A DNA stretch of 64,000 nt from Stieleria bergensis (GTDB lineage Bacteria; Planctomycetota; Planctomycetia; Pirellulales; Pirellulaceae), in assembly GCA_007745635.1 (NCBI GenBank), contig CP036272.1, positions 4,906,115 to 4,970,114 of the forward strand, in the 5' to 3' direction. Below the pieces are notes generated by a model. It saw nothing but the letters and a program-made list of their open reading frames with translations. It was not told where the DNA came from and ran no database searches. Shown piece after piece: positions 44,888 to 52,984 of the stretch. The translations under genes and the position numbers were made by a program. Numbering within the stretch: position 1 is the stretch's first letter; each line of letters begins with the position of its first letter.

Positions 44888-45781
44888 TCAACTGGTCGAC
44901 GGCGCAAGCAGATCCATCAATTCATGGACTTGTTGCTCAGTGACAGCCCGTTCAGCGAACTCAAACGCACGGCCGATTCTTCTCTTTCGAGGATCGTAGC
45001 TGATCCAGTTCTTTAAGCGTGCCATCATGGGATCGCCGTGGATCCGTCGCACATGAAACGCATCATCACCTGGAAAGTTGTAAGCGCCGAACGCAGAGCA
45101 AATCCCATCCAAGCCATGCCGTTTGGCCAGCGTCACAGCCGCTCGACTCATGTTTTCAGGCATTCCTGTGGGAAAGGCAAAGTACCGAATGCGTTTGCCA
45201 ATCGCCTGCTGCAACTGTTCGCCAGCGACAATGACTTCATCATAAATCTGCGCGGCGTTTTTCAAGGCAGCGACGTCACAATGAGTTCGGGTGTGGGAGC
45301 CAATTTCAATCCCGGCCTCCGACATTGCGTGAATCTGCGTCAAGGTGTTCGGCATCGCTGGACATCCTGCTTGCCGATCATGGTCGAACGCAGTTTGCTG
45401 CTGAACATTTCCAAACGTCACAAAGTACGTGGTGGGCACCTGCTGTTCTAGCAAGAATGGGATGGCATGTTCATTGTTTTCTGCATAGCCATCATCAAAC
45501 GTAATCGACACCGCTGGCCGATGCGATCCACCCTCCCGCATTCGTTTTTGAATCTCGGAGAGTGAAACCAGTTCACAATGCTGCTTTAACCAGAGGATCT
45601 GCCGCTTGAAATCCGCGACAGAGATTGTCCAGGGGTTCGGATGCGAATCCGCAACGCGATGATAGAACAGGACCGAAAGGGGCGCTTGGCCGGACGCTTG
45701 CAGTGCCTGCAACTGAGACCGCCGATACGGTCCGGTCGCGAAGTGATAAACCGGCAACCCAAACTGAGTGACGAGAGACAT
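44888..45781 (-). CDS. Polysaccharide deacetylase (NodB homology domain)
   Basis: This 297-residue protein belongs to the carbohydrate esterase 4 family, which removes N- or O-acetyl groups from polysaccharides in a metal-dependent reaction. The first motif is TFDDGY (general base and metal Asp) near residue 95 and the second is SHTRTH (metal His pair) near 160. A C-terminal strand FAFPTG resembles the family's later motif. No signal peptide is seen, so it probably acts in the cytoplasm or its export is unconventional. It starts 23 bp after the acetyltransferase gene on the same strand, so the two are probably one operon, divergent from a flippase. This points to surface polysaccharide synthesis, but no glycosyltransferase is in the window. 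Confidence 0.92.
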   Translation of the reverse strand: MSLVTQFGLPVYHFATGPYRRSQLQALQASGQAPLSVLFYHRVADSHPNPWTISVADFKRQILWLKQHCELVSLSEIQKRMREGGSHRPAVSITFDDGYAENNEHAIPFLLEQQVPTTYFVTFGNVQQQTAFDHDRQAGCPAMPNTLTQIHAMSEAGIEIGSHTRTHCDVAALKNAAQIYDEVIVAGEQLQQAIGKRIRYFAFPTGMPENMSRAAVTLAKRHGLDGICSAFGAYNFPGDDAFHVRRIHGDPMMARLKNWISYDPRKRRIGRAFEFAERAVTEQQVHELMDLLAPSTS

Positions 45782-45804
45782 AAGAGACGAATTCCTTTTC
45801 CCAA

Positions 45805-46917
45805 CTAATGCGTGGCCGAACGAATGGGCAAGATGGCCTTCAGAGTCGCGCCAACCTGAACGATTGTTTGCCTGACTTTGGCGCTCTTTTTTGGATGAAA
45901 CAAACGCAGCGACAGAGTCTCAGTGGGCTGCCCCAGCCAACGTTCTTTGTAGGGTTCACTACCGCGCAACATGTCCACTTCGCTCAAACCATTCTCGATG
46001 GAGCGCCGAATCAGGTTCGCCAGAATGGCCGCTCCCGGACGCATCTGCTGAAATTCAGGATCCATTCCAGATTGATACAGCCGTACCGAGTGCTCGTCTA
46101 ACAGTGAAAGTTCAACCGCCACAGGACGGTCTTCCAAGATCGCAACCTGGAAGCTGACTCTCCCCGCCTTCAACAACTGTTCGGTGGCCTGTCGCAGGAA
46201 TTGCTCAAACCTGGAGTCGGCAAAACACCCCGTGCCCCCCAAAGAGGCTCGCCTGGCTTCATGAAGATGGACCAGTACGGGCCAGTCTTCAGCAAAGGAA
46301 TCGGGCGTCACGTGGTGTATGACAATGTTTCCTTCATCGATCAACTTCAATCCTTTGCGGATCTCACGGCGTCCGCTCTTGGATCGCTGCTTGACATAGT
46401 CTTCAAGCGTCTCTGGCAGCTTGATCGCATAGCAGGGCTCATCACTTCGGTTCTGCACTCCCATGCCCAACCGTTGACACTCGGCCACAAACAGGGACAT
46501 GGTTTCGTCGCTGGCGTCAACGCCCTCGATTTCAATGCTGTCCCAGTTCTTAAACCCAACCGATGGACTCCCTTGCGAGGAAGACGCGAGCAACCACTGG
46601 GCCACAGCCTTCACTGCCGCAGAACGCTTGTCCGGATCGAGCAAAAAGCTTAAATGATCGCTACTTGCTTTCCCCGAGCCCAGAAAACAAATCGTGTCCC
46701 CTCCGCCCCAGCGTTTGCGCAGGCACCAAGGGACGAAACCAACACAGCGGCCGGCGTGGGAAAGTTTTAACACCAGTAACTGGTAATCATCTTGAAACGC
46801 GCTGTACCAGCTGCTCATCCACTCCCATCTCAGCATCGACGTTGCTGCAAGTCGATTCCAACAGGCAATGTCATCGTGCGTCAACGCATCGAGGCGCTCA
46901 ATGAGCTGTATGTCCAT
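45805..46917 (-). CDS. GNAT-type acetyltransferase of the CelD/BcsL family
   Basis: The 370-residue product matches the CelD/BcsL-like acyltransferases (Acetyltransf_6, double GNAT fold related to FemAB). Seen are the N-terminal W-rich segment (TSMLRWEWMSSWYSAF, LVLKLSHAGRCVGFVPWCLR), the basic linker QRSKSGRREIRKGLKLIDEG, and the acceptor-side region VAILEDRPVAVELSLLDEHS followed by YQSGMDPEFQQMRPGAAIL. Such enzymes occur in cellulose and exopolysaccharide loci and are presumed to acylate sugars or lipid-linked intermediates. It is the first gene of a two-gene minus-strand unit with the deacetylase. The acceptor is unknown. Confidence 0.88.
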   Translation of the reverse strand: MDIQLIERLDALTHDDIACWNRLAATSMLRWEWMSSWYSAFQDDYQLLVLKLSHAGRCVGFVPWCLRKRWGGGDTICFLGSGKASSDHLSFLLDPDKRSAAVKAVAQWLLASSSQGSPSVGFKNWDSIEIEGVDASDETMSLFVAECQRLGMGVQNRSDEPCYAIKLPETLEDYVKQRSKSGRREIRKGLKLIDEGNIVIHHVTPDSFAEDWPVLVHLHEARRASLGGTGCFADSRFEQFLRQATEQLLKAGRVSFQVAILEDRPVAVELSLLDEHSVRLYQSGMDPEFQQMRPGAAILANLIRRSIENGLSEVDMLRGSEPYKERWLGQPTETLSLRLFHPKKSAKVRQTIVQVGATLKAILPIRSATH

Positions 46918-47485
46918 ACGATAAGCGAGGGTTAAGGATGACTGAGGGAGAAGCTAGCGGCGAGATCAACGAATGAAAAGTGACGGCTGCCGGTCAGAAC
47001 ACGCGTCAATTCCAACCTAGATTGGTGCTCATTGAAAGCCTTCAACATTCCTAGAAATCGTTCAGTGTGCCGCCGGTGCCGTTCAGGTTGGCTGGATCGA
47101 AACGATCTACGTTCGCGAGCCGGTCATGCCAACATCAACGGTCGCATCGTTTAAGCCAACCATGAATGCCATGACGGTTTTGACAATTCCCAACGGTGGT
47201 TGTAGCGGCACGGCTGATCAATCAGGATCATTGCTGTAACTGGAACCGCTTCAGGCTGGACCGGCGGCTGCCGCTTCATTTCTGTGACCGCTCCTGTGGA
47301 TTGACCTACGGTTCGTTACCTCTTGCGCTAATCTGACCCTTCAGGTGCAGCATCGCCCCCTTCAGGTAAAGCATCGCCCCCTTCAGGTAAAGCATCGCCA
47401 AGGAACGATCGTCACGCCCGGTCGAAGCAATCACAGCAAAAGACAACGCATCACCGTCACCTCGCGATCAAAGCTAACACCACCG
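46918..47485. other. Divergent spacer between acetyltransferase and flippase genes
   Basis: This 568-bp stretch should hold the promoters for both transcription units, but no clear promoter was found. A short frame without a start (about 47030-47240, ending SGTADQSGSLL) is seen on the plus strand; it may be a decayed fragment, and I could not match it to any family. The right part contains the 21-bp tandem repeat. Confidence 0.35.
47337..47399 (+). repeat. 21-bp tandem repeat, three copies
   Basis: Three head-to-tail copies of CCCTTCAGGTAAAGCATCGCC occur. Copies 2 (47358-47378) and 3 (47379-47399) are identical; copy 1 has GC in place of AA in the middle. The unit is a multiple of three and would read as the heptapeptide RPLQVKH if the flippase began at the GTG at 47345, but the more likely start is downstream. 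Confidence 0.9.
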
Positions 47486-49024
47486 ATGGATCGGCAACCA
47501 GCAGCCTCAGAAACTCAACCCAACCGCGGTGGCTCCCTGGCCAGCGATACGTTCAGCAAGAGCTTATTGCTGATCTTAGGCCTGATGGTTTTGCAACGTG
47601 GCGTTGGGTTCTTTCGCAGCTTCTTTGTTTGCGATTCCTTATCACCGGAGCAGATTGGACGCTGGGACTTGGCATTCAATTTCCTGGTCGTCGCTGCCCC
47701 CGTGGCAGTCTTGGGAATCCCCGGTTCCTTCGGAAGATACCTGCCGTCGTTTCAAGCGTCTGGGCAGTCGCGTCGCGTCCTGCGTCAAACTCTGATAGCC
47801 TGCCTCAGTTTGACCCTGATGGCGACCTTCGCTCTCTGGTTTTCAGCGGACTGGATCGCCAAGCATTTCTTAGGAGATCGGGAGAATGTGTTTTTGGCGC
47901 GTCTGATCACGATCGGTTTGTTTCTGCCAATCACATTCAACTTTTTCACCAGCTGGTTCACCGGGCGCTGTCTCAATCGCATCGTGTTTCGGATTCAGTG
48001 CACACAATCGATCAGCTTTGCTGCCTTGTGCTTGGGTCTTTTGTATTGGCAACCGCCCACTGCTGAGGCGATTGTCTGTGCCTTGTTCGGATCCTATGCC
48101 ATCGCGTTAATGCTGTGTCTACTGTACGTGCATGTCGATCGACATGCCGATGGCCCCACAAAGGCAACGCGCGGTCACTTGTGGAAGACGCTGTTGCCCT
48201 TTGCCGTTTGGTTCTGGCTAGCGGACTTTGTCATGGGATTGACAGGGATCTGTGATCGATTGCTGATTGTCAATTTGATTCCGCATCCCACATCCAGTGC
48301 CGAACAGACGCAACACATCCAACACCTTGTCGGCCAATATCACACCGCTTGTATCATTCCCCTGGTTCTCGCATCGATTGGCGCCATGATCAGTTCCACC
48401 GGCCTGCCCTATTTGAGCACTCAATGGGAACAGGGTAATCGAGAGGCGGTTTCAACGCGGATCAATCATTTGATACAGGGGACCGCTGCGTTGTGTTTGG
48501 TTGCCTGTACGATGTTGGCCTTTGTGGGTCCGGCGCTGTTTCATCTCTTGTGGGGCGACAAATTTGCTCTCGGGCTGCGTCTGCTGCCGATCTGCTTGGT
48601 TTTCACCAGTTTCTCAGCGATTGCCACCGTGGCAACGGCTTACCTGTGGTGCATCGAAAAGGCACGGATGACTTGCCTGCTAATGGCGATGGGTGTGCTC
48701 TGCAATGCTTTGGTGGGATGGTTGCTGATTGATCGCTGGGGAGTGTTTGCAGTGGCTGCTTCGACGCTGGCGGCTCAGGTGCTGTCGTTCGTTTTGGTGG
48801 TCGCCTATAACACGCGTCATGGTTTGCAACTCCTTCCAGGCACCGTCATTCTGCCCGCCGCACTTTTCGCCAGCGTCTTTGGCCCCTGGCATGCTCTGGC
48901 GTCGCTGCTGGGGATGATCGCCATCGCGTTGGGCGGAGAAAGCTTGTTGACCACTTCGGCCAGAACGAAACTCTGTGCCCAGGTCGCCAACACGCTTCGG
49001 CCCAGAACAAAGCCTGGCTACTGA
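47486..49024 (+). CDS. Oligosaccharide flippase family protein (Wzx-like)
   Basis: The product is an integral membrane protein of the MOP/polysaccharide-transporter superfamily with about 12-14 hydrophobic segments (for example LLLILGLMVLQRGVGFF and FLVVAAPVAVLGIPGSFGRY). Such proteins move lipid-linked oligosaccharides across the inner membrane for O-antigen, capsule or exopolysaccharide synthesis. The frame is open from a GTG at 47345, but that adds a low-complexity segment coded by the 21-bp repeats. The ATG at 47486 (MDRQPAASE) gives 512 residues, a normal family length. It is divergent from the acetyltransferase and deacetylase genes, which fits a shared polysaccharide pathway. Confidence 0.85.
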   Translation: MDRQPAASETQPNRGGSLASDTFSKSLLLILGLMVLQRGVGFFRSFFVCDSLSPEQIGRWDLAFNFLVVAAPVAVLGIPGSFGRYLPSFQASGQSRRVLRQTLIACLSLTLMATFALWFSADWIAKHFLGDRENVFLARLITIGLFLPITFNFFTSWFTGRCLNRIVFRIQCTQSISFAALCLGLLYWQPPTAEAIVCALFGSYAIALMLCLLYVHVDRHADGPTKATRGHLWKTLLPFAVWFWLADFVMGLTGICDRLLIVNLIPHPTSSAEQTQHIQHLVGQYHTACIIPLVLASIGAMISSTGLPYLSTQWEQGNREAVSTRINHLIQGTAALCLVACTMLAFVGPALFHLLWGDKFALGLRLLPICLVFTSFSAIATVATAYLWCIEKARMTCLLMAMGVLCNALVGWLLIDRWGVFAVAASTLAAQVLSFVLVVAYNTRHGLQLLPGTVILPAALFASVFGPWHALASLLGMIAIALGGESLLTTSARTKLCAQVANTLRPRTKPGY

Positions 49025-49164
49025 GTCAGCAACGGGGCGTGACAACGACACAGGCTGGCACGGCCAGCACGCAGAGCCCCATCTTACCTGTGGTCAAATT
49101 CGCTGTGGATCGATAAACTGCAGCCCTGCCAATCCGTCAACAGCATTCCCGCAGGTCAAGATTA

Positions 49165-49929
49165 GTGGACAGTGGTGACATCCAACTCAACGATGATGAT
49201 CGAGCAACCTATCAATGGCAGCTCTGGGTCAACGACTTCGGCGAAGCAGGACAAGCAAAGCTAAAACAAGCGTCCGTGATGATCTCACGCGTGGGCGGCG
49301 TCGGCAGTGTGGTTGCTTATGAATTAGCGGCTGCTGGCGTGGGGCACTTGATCTTGGCACACGCTGGCAATGTCAAACCAAGCGACCTGAATCGTCAACT
49401 CTTGATGACGCACGACTGGATTGGCAAACCCAGAATTGAATCGATTGAGCGACGACTACTGGAGCTTAATCCCCGCCTGAAAATCACGGCTGTCAATCAA
49501 AACGTTGACCAGTCGAACGTCAAATCGTTGGTCGACCAAGCCGACCTGATCGTTGATTGTGCCCCCTTGTTTCCAGAACGTTTCGCGATGAACGACGAAG
49601 CGGTCCAACAGGGCAAGCCGATCATTGAAAGCGCGATGTTTGAGATGGACGCCAACATCACCACCGTGATCCCTGGGCAAACCGCCTGCCTGCGGTGCTT
49701 GACTCCCGAAGCTCCGCCAGCGTGGCGACGCCAGTTTCCTGTCTTTGGCGCCGTCTCTGGCACCGTCGCCTGTCTCGCTGCAACCGAAGCGATCAAACTG
49801 ATCTCTGGCATCGGCAAGCCGCTGACAAATGAAATGCTGCGAATGGATCTTCGTAACATGCGATTTCAGAAGTTCCAGATCCAACGTCGAGAAGACTGCG
49901 CCGTTTGCGGCCACCTACCATCGAGCTGA
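49165..49929 (+). CDS. ThiF/MoeB/HesA-family E1-like adenylyltransferase
   Basis: The 254-residue protein (GTG start) has the E1-like Rossmann fold that adenylates the C-terminus of ubiquitin-like sulfur carriers. Visible are the nucleotide loop VGGVGSVVAYELAAAGVG, the DLNRQ motif whose Arg contacts ATP, the GKPRIESIERRLLELNP helix, and two zinc-type Cys pairs, CLRC and CAVC. The Cys-containing crossover loop of MoeB (C-x-E-A-G-V) is not obvious; PVFGAVSGTVACLAATEA is in its place. Convergence with a molybdate-type importer suggests molybdopterin synthase activation (MoeB role), but ThiF-like or other roles remain possible. Confidence 0.85.
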   Translation: MDSGDIQLNDDDRATYQWQLWVNDFGEAGQAKLKQASVMISRVGGVGSVVAYELAAAGVGHLILAHAGNVKPSDLNRQLLMTHDWIGKPRIESIERRLLELNPRLKITAVNQNVDQSNVKSLVDQADLIVDCAPLFPERFAMNDEAVQQGKPIIESAMFEMDANITTVIPGQTACLRCLTPEAPPAWRRQFPVFGAVSGTVACLAATEAIKLISGIGKPLTNEMLRMDLRNMRFQKFQIQRREDCAVCGHLPSS

Positions 49930-49930
49930 T

Positions 49931-50569
49931 CTAGTCTTCGGTAACGACGCCATCGTCTAATCTCAAGACGCGATCAGCCAGCGCATCGGCCTCGTCTTGA
50001 TTGTGAGTGACGTGAAGTGTCGTCACCCCTGTCTGCTCTTTGATCTGACGCAGCAAACCCTGCATCTCCAATCGCGTCTCTTGATCCAAGGCACTCAGCG
50101 GTTCATCCAGCAGCAACACACGGGGCTCAAACGCCAGGGCTCGGCCCAGAGCGACTCGCTGGGATTCTCCGCCACTGAGAGCCCTGACCGAGCGTTCGAG
50201 CAAATGCTCAATGCCTAACAGTGCTGCCATGGCGGCACTTTTCTGTTGGCAGACCTTTCGACCGGCCTTGCGAAGCTGCAGTCCAAATTCAAGATGCTGG
50301 CGGACGTTCATGGTTGGAAACAGCACCGCGTCCTGAGGCACATAACCGACTTGACGATCTCCTGGCAACCACTCGGTCACGTTGACTTCGTCGATCAGAA
50401 CGCTGCCTGACACCAAGCCTCTCAGTCCACAAATGGCTTCCAAGATCGTCGTCTTGCCGCGACCGGTTCGCCCCATCAAGACAGCATACTGCCCGGTCGC
50501 AACCTGGAAGGAAACATCCTGTAAGGCAAACTCACCCGCCTGAATCGATAACCCTTGAACTTCAATCAC
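49931..50569 (-). CDS. modC: Molybdate-type ABC transporter, ATP-binding protein
   Basis: Walker A (GRTGRGKTT, about 32-40), signature LSGGESQRVALGRAL, Walker B VLLLDEPLSALD and the His switch (THNQDEA) are all present, so this is a complete ABC ATPase of 212 residues. ModC proteins usually have about 350 residues with a C-terminal molybdate-binding TOBE domain; here it is absent. The start is a GTG whose last two bases and the following A form the TGA stop of the permease gene (GTGA, 4-bp overlap), indicating translational coupling. Sulfate or tungstate is an alternative substrate. Confidence 0.85.
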   Translation of the reverse strand: MIEVQGLSIQAGEFALQDVSFQVATGQYAVLMGRTGRGKTTILEAICGLRGLVSGSVLIDEVNVTEWLPGDRQVGYVPQDAVLFPTMNVRQHLEFGLQLRKAGRKVCQQKSAAMAALLGIEHLLERSVRALSGGESQRVALGRALAFEPRVLLLDEPLSALDQETRLEMQGLLRQIKEQTGVTTLHVTHNQDEADALADRVLRLDDGVVTED

Positions 50570-51414
50570 GAGTTCAACCCCGTCCCCATCACTCGCAGCG
50601 CCAGCAGCACGGCAACGGCCATTGCAACCATGACCAAGGAAACCGCCACTGCGGCATCCAATTCACCAATGCTTAGTTCCAGAAACACGCTCGTTGAAAG
50701 CACCTCGGTCTTCATGCGAGTCGAACCCGCAAAGACTAAAATCGGACCGAACTCGCCCAACGCTCGCGCCCATGCAATGGTGAACGCGGCCACCATGCCG
50801 GGAATCGCCTGTGGCAAGGCGACGGTGGCAAACGCTTGACTGCGAGTGCACCCCAAGGTCCGTGCCACGTCCTCGGCGCGCGGGTCAATCTGATCAAAGG
50901 TCACGCGCATCGTGCGGACCGCAAATGCGCATGACACCGAAAACTGAGCCAGAATGACCGCCGGCCAATGAAAGGTGACAGGAAAACCCACCGAGTCCGT
51001 CAACCAGCGTTCCAATTGAAACCCACCTACCGACGTATGGAAAAGAATCAGCAAACTGAGTCCCAAAACCAGTGGCGGCAAAACGATCGGAATGTCCACA
51101 ATCGTGTCGATGATCCAGCGGCCTGGAAATCGAAAGCGAGACATCAGGTATCCAAGCGGAGTGGCCACCCAAATCGAAAGGATCGATGCCGCGGTGCAGG
51201 AGAGCAGTGTTAACCGAAAGGCGGCCTTGATCTCCGGCTTGGCAATCGCTGCGGCAAATTCGGCAGGGCTAATAAAGGCCACATCCGCAGCAACCAGCAA
51301 GACAATCAACAGCACAAACAATGCTGAGATACCGCTACTAACCAGAAAGAACGGGACATCGCTGCGTCGCCGTCGTGGGTGCTTGGGCAGTTCGCTGCCA
51401 CGGCGATCACTCAT
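50566..51414 (-). CDS. modB: Molybdate-type ABC transporter, permease
   Basis: The 282-residue membrane protein has about six hydrophobic segments and the EAA loop that docks the ATPase (EDVARTLGCTRSQAF, with ALPQAIPGM and GEFGP following), as in ModB and CysT/CysW permeases. The frame is open from 51438, but the ATG at 51414 overlaps the stop of the binding-protein gene as ATGAGTGA (8 bp), a typical coupled start. It would form the inner-membrane channel with the ATPase encoded next. The family cannot separate molybdate from tungstate or sulfate by sequence alone. Confidence 0.87.
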   Translation of the reverse strand: MSDRRGSELPKHPRRRRSDVPFFLVSSGISALFVLLIVLLVAADVAFISPAEFAAAIAKPEIKAAFRLTLLSCTAASILSIWVATPLGYLMSRFRFPGRWIIDTIVDIPIVLPPLVLGLSLLILFHTSVGGFQLERWLTDSVGFPVTFHWPAVILAQFSVSCAFAVRTMRVTFDQIDPRAEDVARTLGCTRSQAFATVALPQAIPGMVAAFTIAWARALGEFGPILVFAGSTRMKTEVLSTSVFLELSIGELDAAVAVSLVMVAMAVAVLLALRVMGTGLNS

Positions 51415-52924
51415 CAGCCGAGCCACCTCCGGCGGCAACCGCCTGGTCCTGCGTGAAATCCCAGCGAAAACCTTTCTTCTTGAATGTGGCCTGTGATTCA
51501 GCCGAGCAGATTTGCGAGAACAAACGCGAAGCCAACAAGGGATACTTTGACTCTCGCGCTACCGCCCAAGGCTGGACGGCAATGCTGCACTCAATTTCTT
51601 TGATTCGAATCGCTTGAAAGAGTTCACCGGCGCCGGCCGCGTTACTCAAGTAGACCACAACTGCATCCAGAGCACCTGTTCTCATCGCGTTGACCAAGAG
51701 ATCTCCGGTGTTCATCTGCACTGGGTCGCGCCCCATGATTTCTGACTGGACCCCGCTCTCCTTCAACGTGTTCTGTGTGAGCCAACCCATCGCACACTGT
51801 TTTTCATGGCCGATGCCCACACGAAGATCATTGCGAGCCAAATCTCTAAGCCCTGTGATCTTTTCAGGATTGCCCTTGGGAACCAGAATCACCAATTCAT
51901 TTTGCGAAACGGAAACAGGTTCCAGAAAAAGATCGTTCACTTGATTCATGAATTCGACATCGCAGGCAAAGTACGCGTCCGGCGTGGGCCCAGTGCGCAT
52001 TTCAGCGACCAAGATTCCGCAGCCGTTGTATTTGGTAAGAACATCAACGCCTTCACGCTGCTGAAAGTTCTTGATGGTTTCTTCAATCGCAGGGCGTAAC
52101 ATGGATCCAGCATAAATGGTCAGTTCAGGACGTTCTGCCCAGAGATCGCCGTTGGTGATCGTAAATCCGTGCCCTTGGTAATGCTCCAGCCCACGATCTG
52201 CGGCGGCAACGTAGCGGGCAAAGTGCAAAGCATCTTCGGGATGTTTACTACTGCCCAACACGCCGACCGCAATGATGGATTCGGTGTCGGCCAGCGACGG
52301 ATCTTCAACCGCCTGTAAGTCAGGGTAGGTGTGCAGGACCGCATCGTAAACAATGCCAGCATCCACGGCGCCGACTAAGACATCATTGGCGACCTCCGTC
52401 ACAGTTGCTCGAAACGAAGTCACGTTCTCGGCCAGTGTTTTCCACTGGCCGGTCTTTTCCAATTCACGCTGAACCACTTTGCCGACTGCCGCGGATTTGG
52501 GGTCAGCTAAAACATAACGGACATCATCATCAAGCAGGTCACCGATTTGCTTGATCCCTTTGGGGTTTCCCCTGGGGACAACGATCACCGCACGCATCGA
52601 AGCGATGGGAATCACCTCATGCACCAATCCATCGTCAGCGGCAAGATCCAGATAACTATCATCCGCTGGCAGGAACAAGTCCCCCTTTTCAGCAACCGTT
52701 AACGAGGACAACAGGGTCTGAGAAGGGCCGTACTGGATTTCGACACGGCGTCCGGTTTCCTGTTCATACTGTTTCAGAATCTCGTCCATCACAGCGCGAT
52801 TGCTGGCCGCGCAGTAAAACAACAAACCATCACCCGATTGCTTACTGCCGCCGCCCGACATGGCCAACAACAACAGAGCAAAGGCGATAACGGAGACGCC
52901 CATCAACGCGTAAATGCGAGACAT
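51407..52924 (-). CDS. Molybdate-type substrate-binding protein, fused tandem duplicate
   Basis: The 505-residue product is about twice the usual ModA length. After an N-terminal hydrophobic segment (VSVIAFALLLLAM, no lipobox Cys) two binding-protein domains follow. Domain 1 (about 30-265) has YCAASNRAVMDEILKQYEQE, GPSQTLLSSL and GDLFLPADDSYLD. Domain 2 (about 270-495) has YAGSMLRPAIEETIKNFQQR, NGCGILVAEM and PDAYFACDVEFMN. Both repeat the family pattern for an oxyanion pocket; the second carries Cys where ModA usually has Ser (G-C-G). A single polypeptide could deliver ligand from two sites or form a permanent dimer. It is first in the modABC-like unit and overlaps the permease start. Confidence 0.85.
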   Translation of the reverse strand: MSRIYALMGVSVIAFALLLLAMSGGGSKQSGDGLLFYCAASNRAVMDEILKQYEQETGRRVEIQYGPSQTLLSSLTVAEKGDLFLPADDSYLDLAADDGLVHEVIPIASMRAVIVVPRGNPKGIKQIGDLLDDDVRYVLADPKSAAVGKVVQRELEKTGQWKTLAENVTSFRATVTEVANDVLVGAVDAGIVYDAVLHTYPDLQAVEDPSLADTESIIAVGVLGSSKHPEDALHFARYVAAADRGLEHYQGHGFTITNGDLWAERPELTIYAGSMLRPAIEETIKNFQQREGVDVLTKYNGCGILVAEMRTGPTPDAYFACDVEFMNQVNDLFLEPVSVSQNELVILVPKGNPEKITGLRDLARNDLRVGIGHEKQCAMGWLTQNTLKESGVQSEIMGRDPVQMNTGDLLVNAMRTGALDAVVVYLSNAAGAGELFQAIRIKEIECSIAVQPWAVARESKYPLLASRLFSQICSAESQATFKKKGFRWDFTQDQAVAAGGGSADE

Positions 52925-52984
52925 GATTGCGGCTAAATCTAAAGTGAGGAAAACAACAAGGATGCAAGGACACAGCTATAGAGA

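Noticed and set aside
47030-47240. Possible decayed gene fragment before the flippase
   Set aside because: The frame is open and mildly protein-like but has no start and no family match that I could recognise; not enough to call a pseudogene.
47337-47399. CRISPR-like array
   Set aside because: The 21-bp units are directly adjacent without spacers, so this is a simple tandem repeat.
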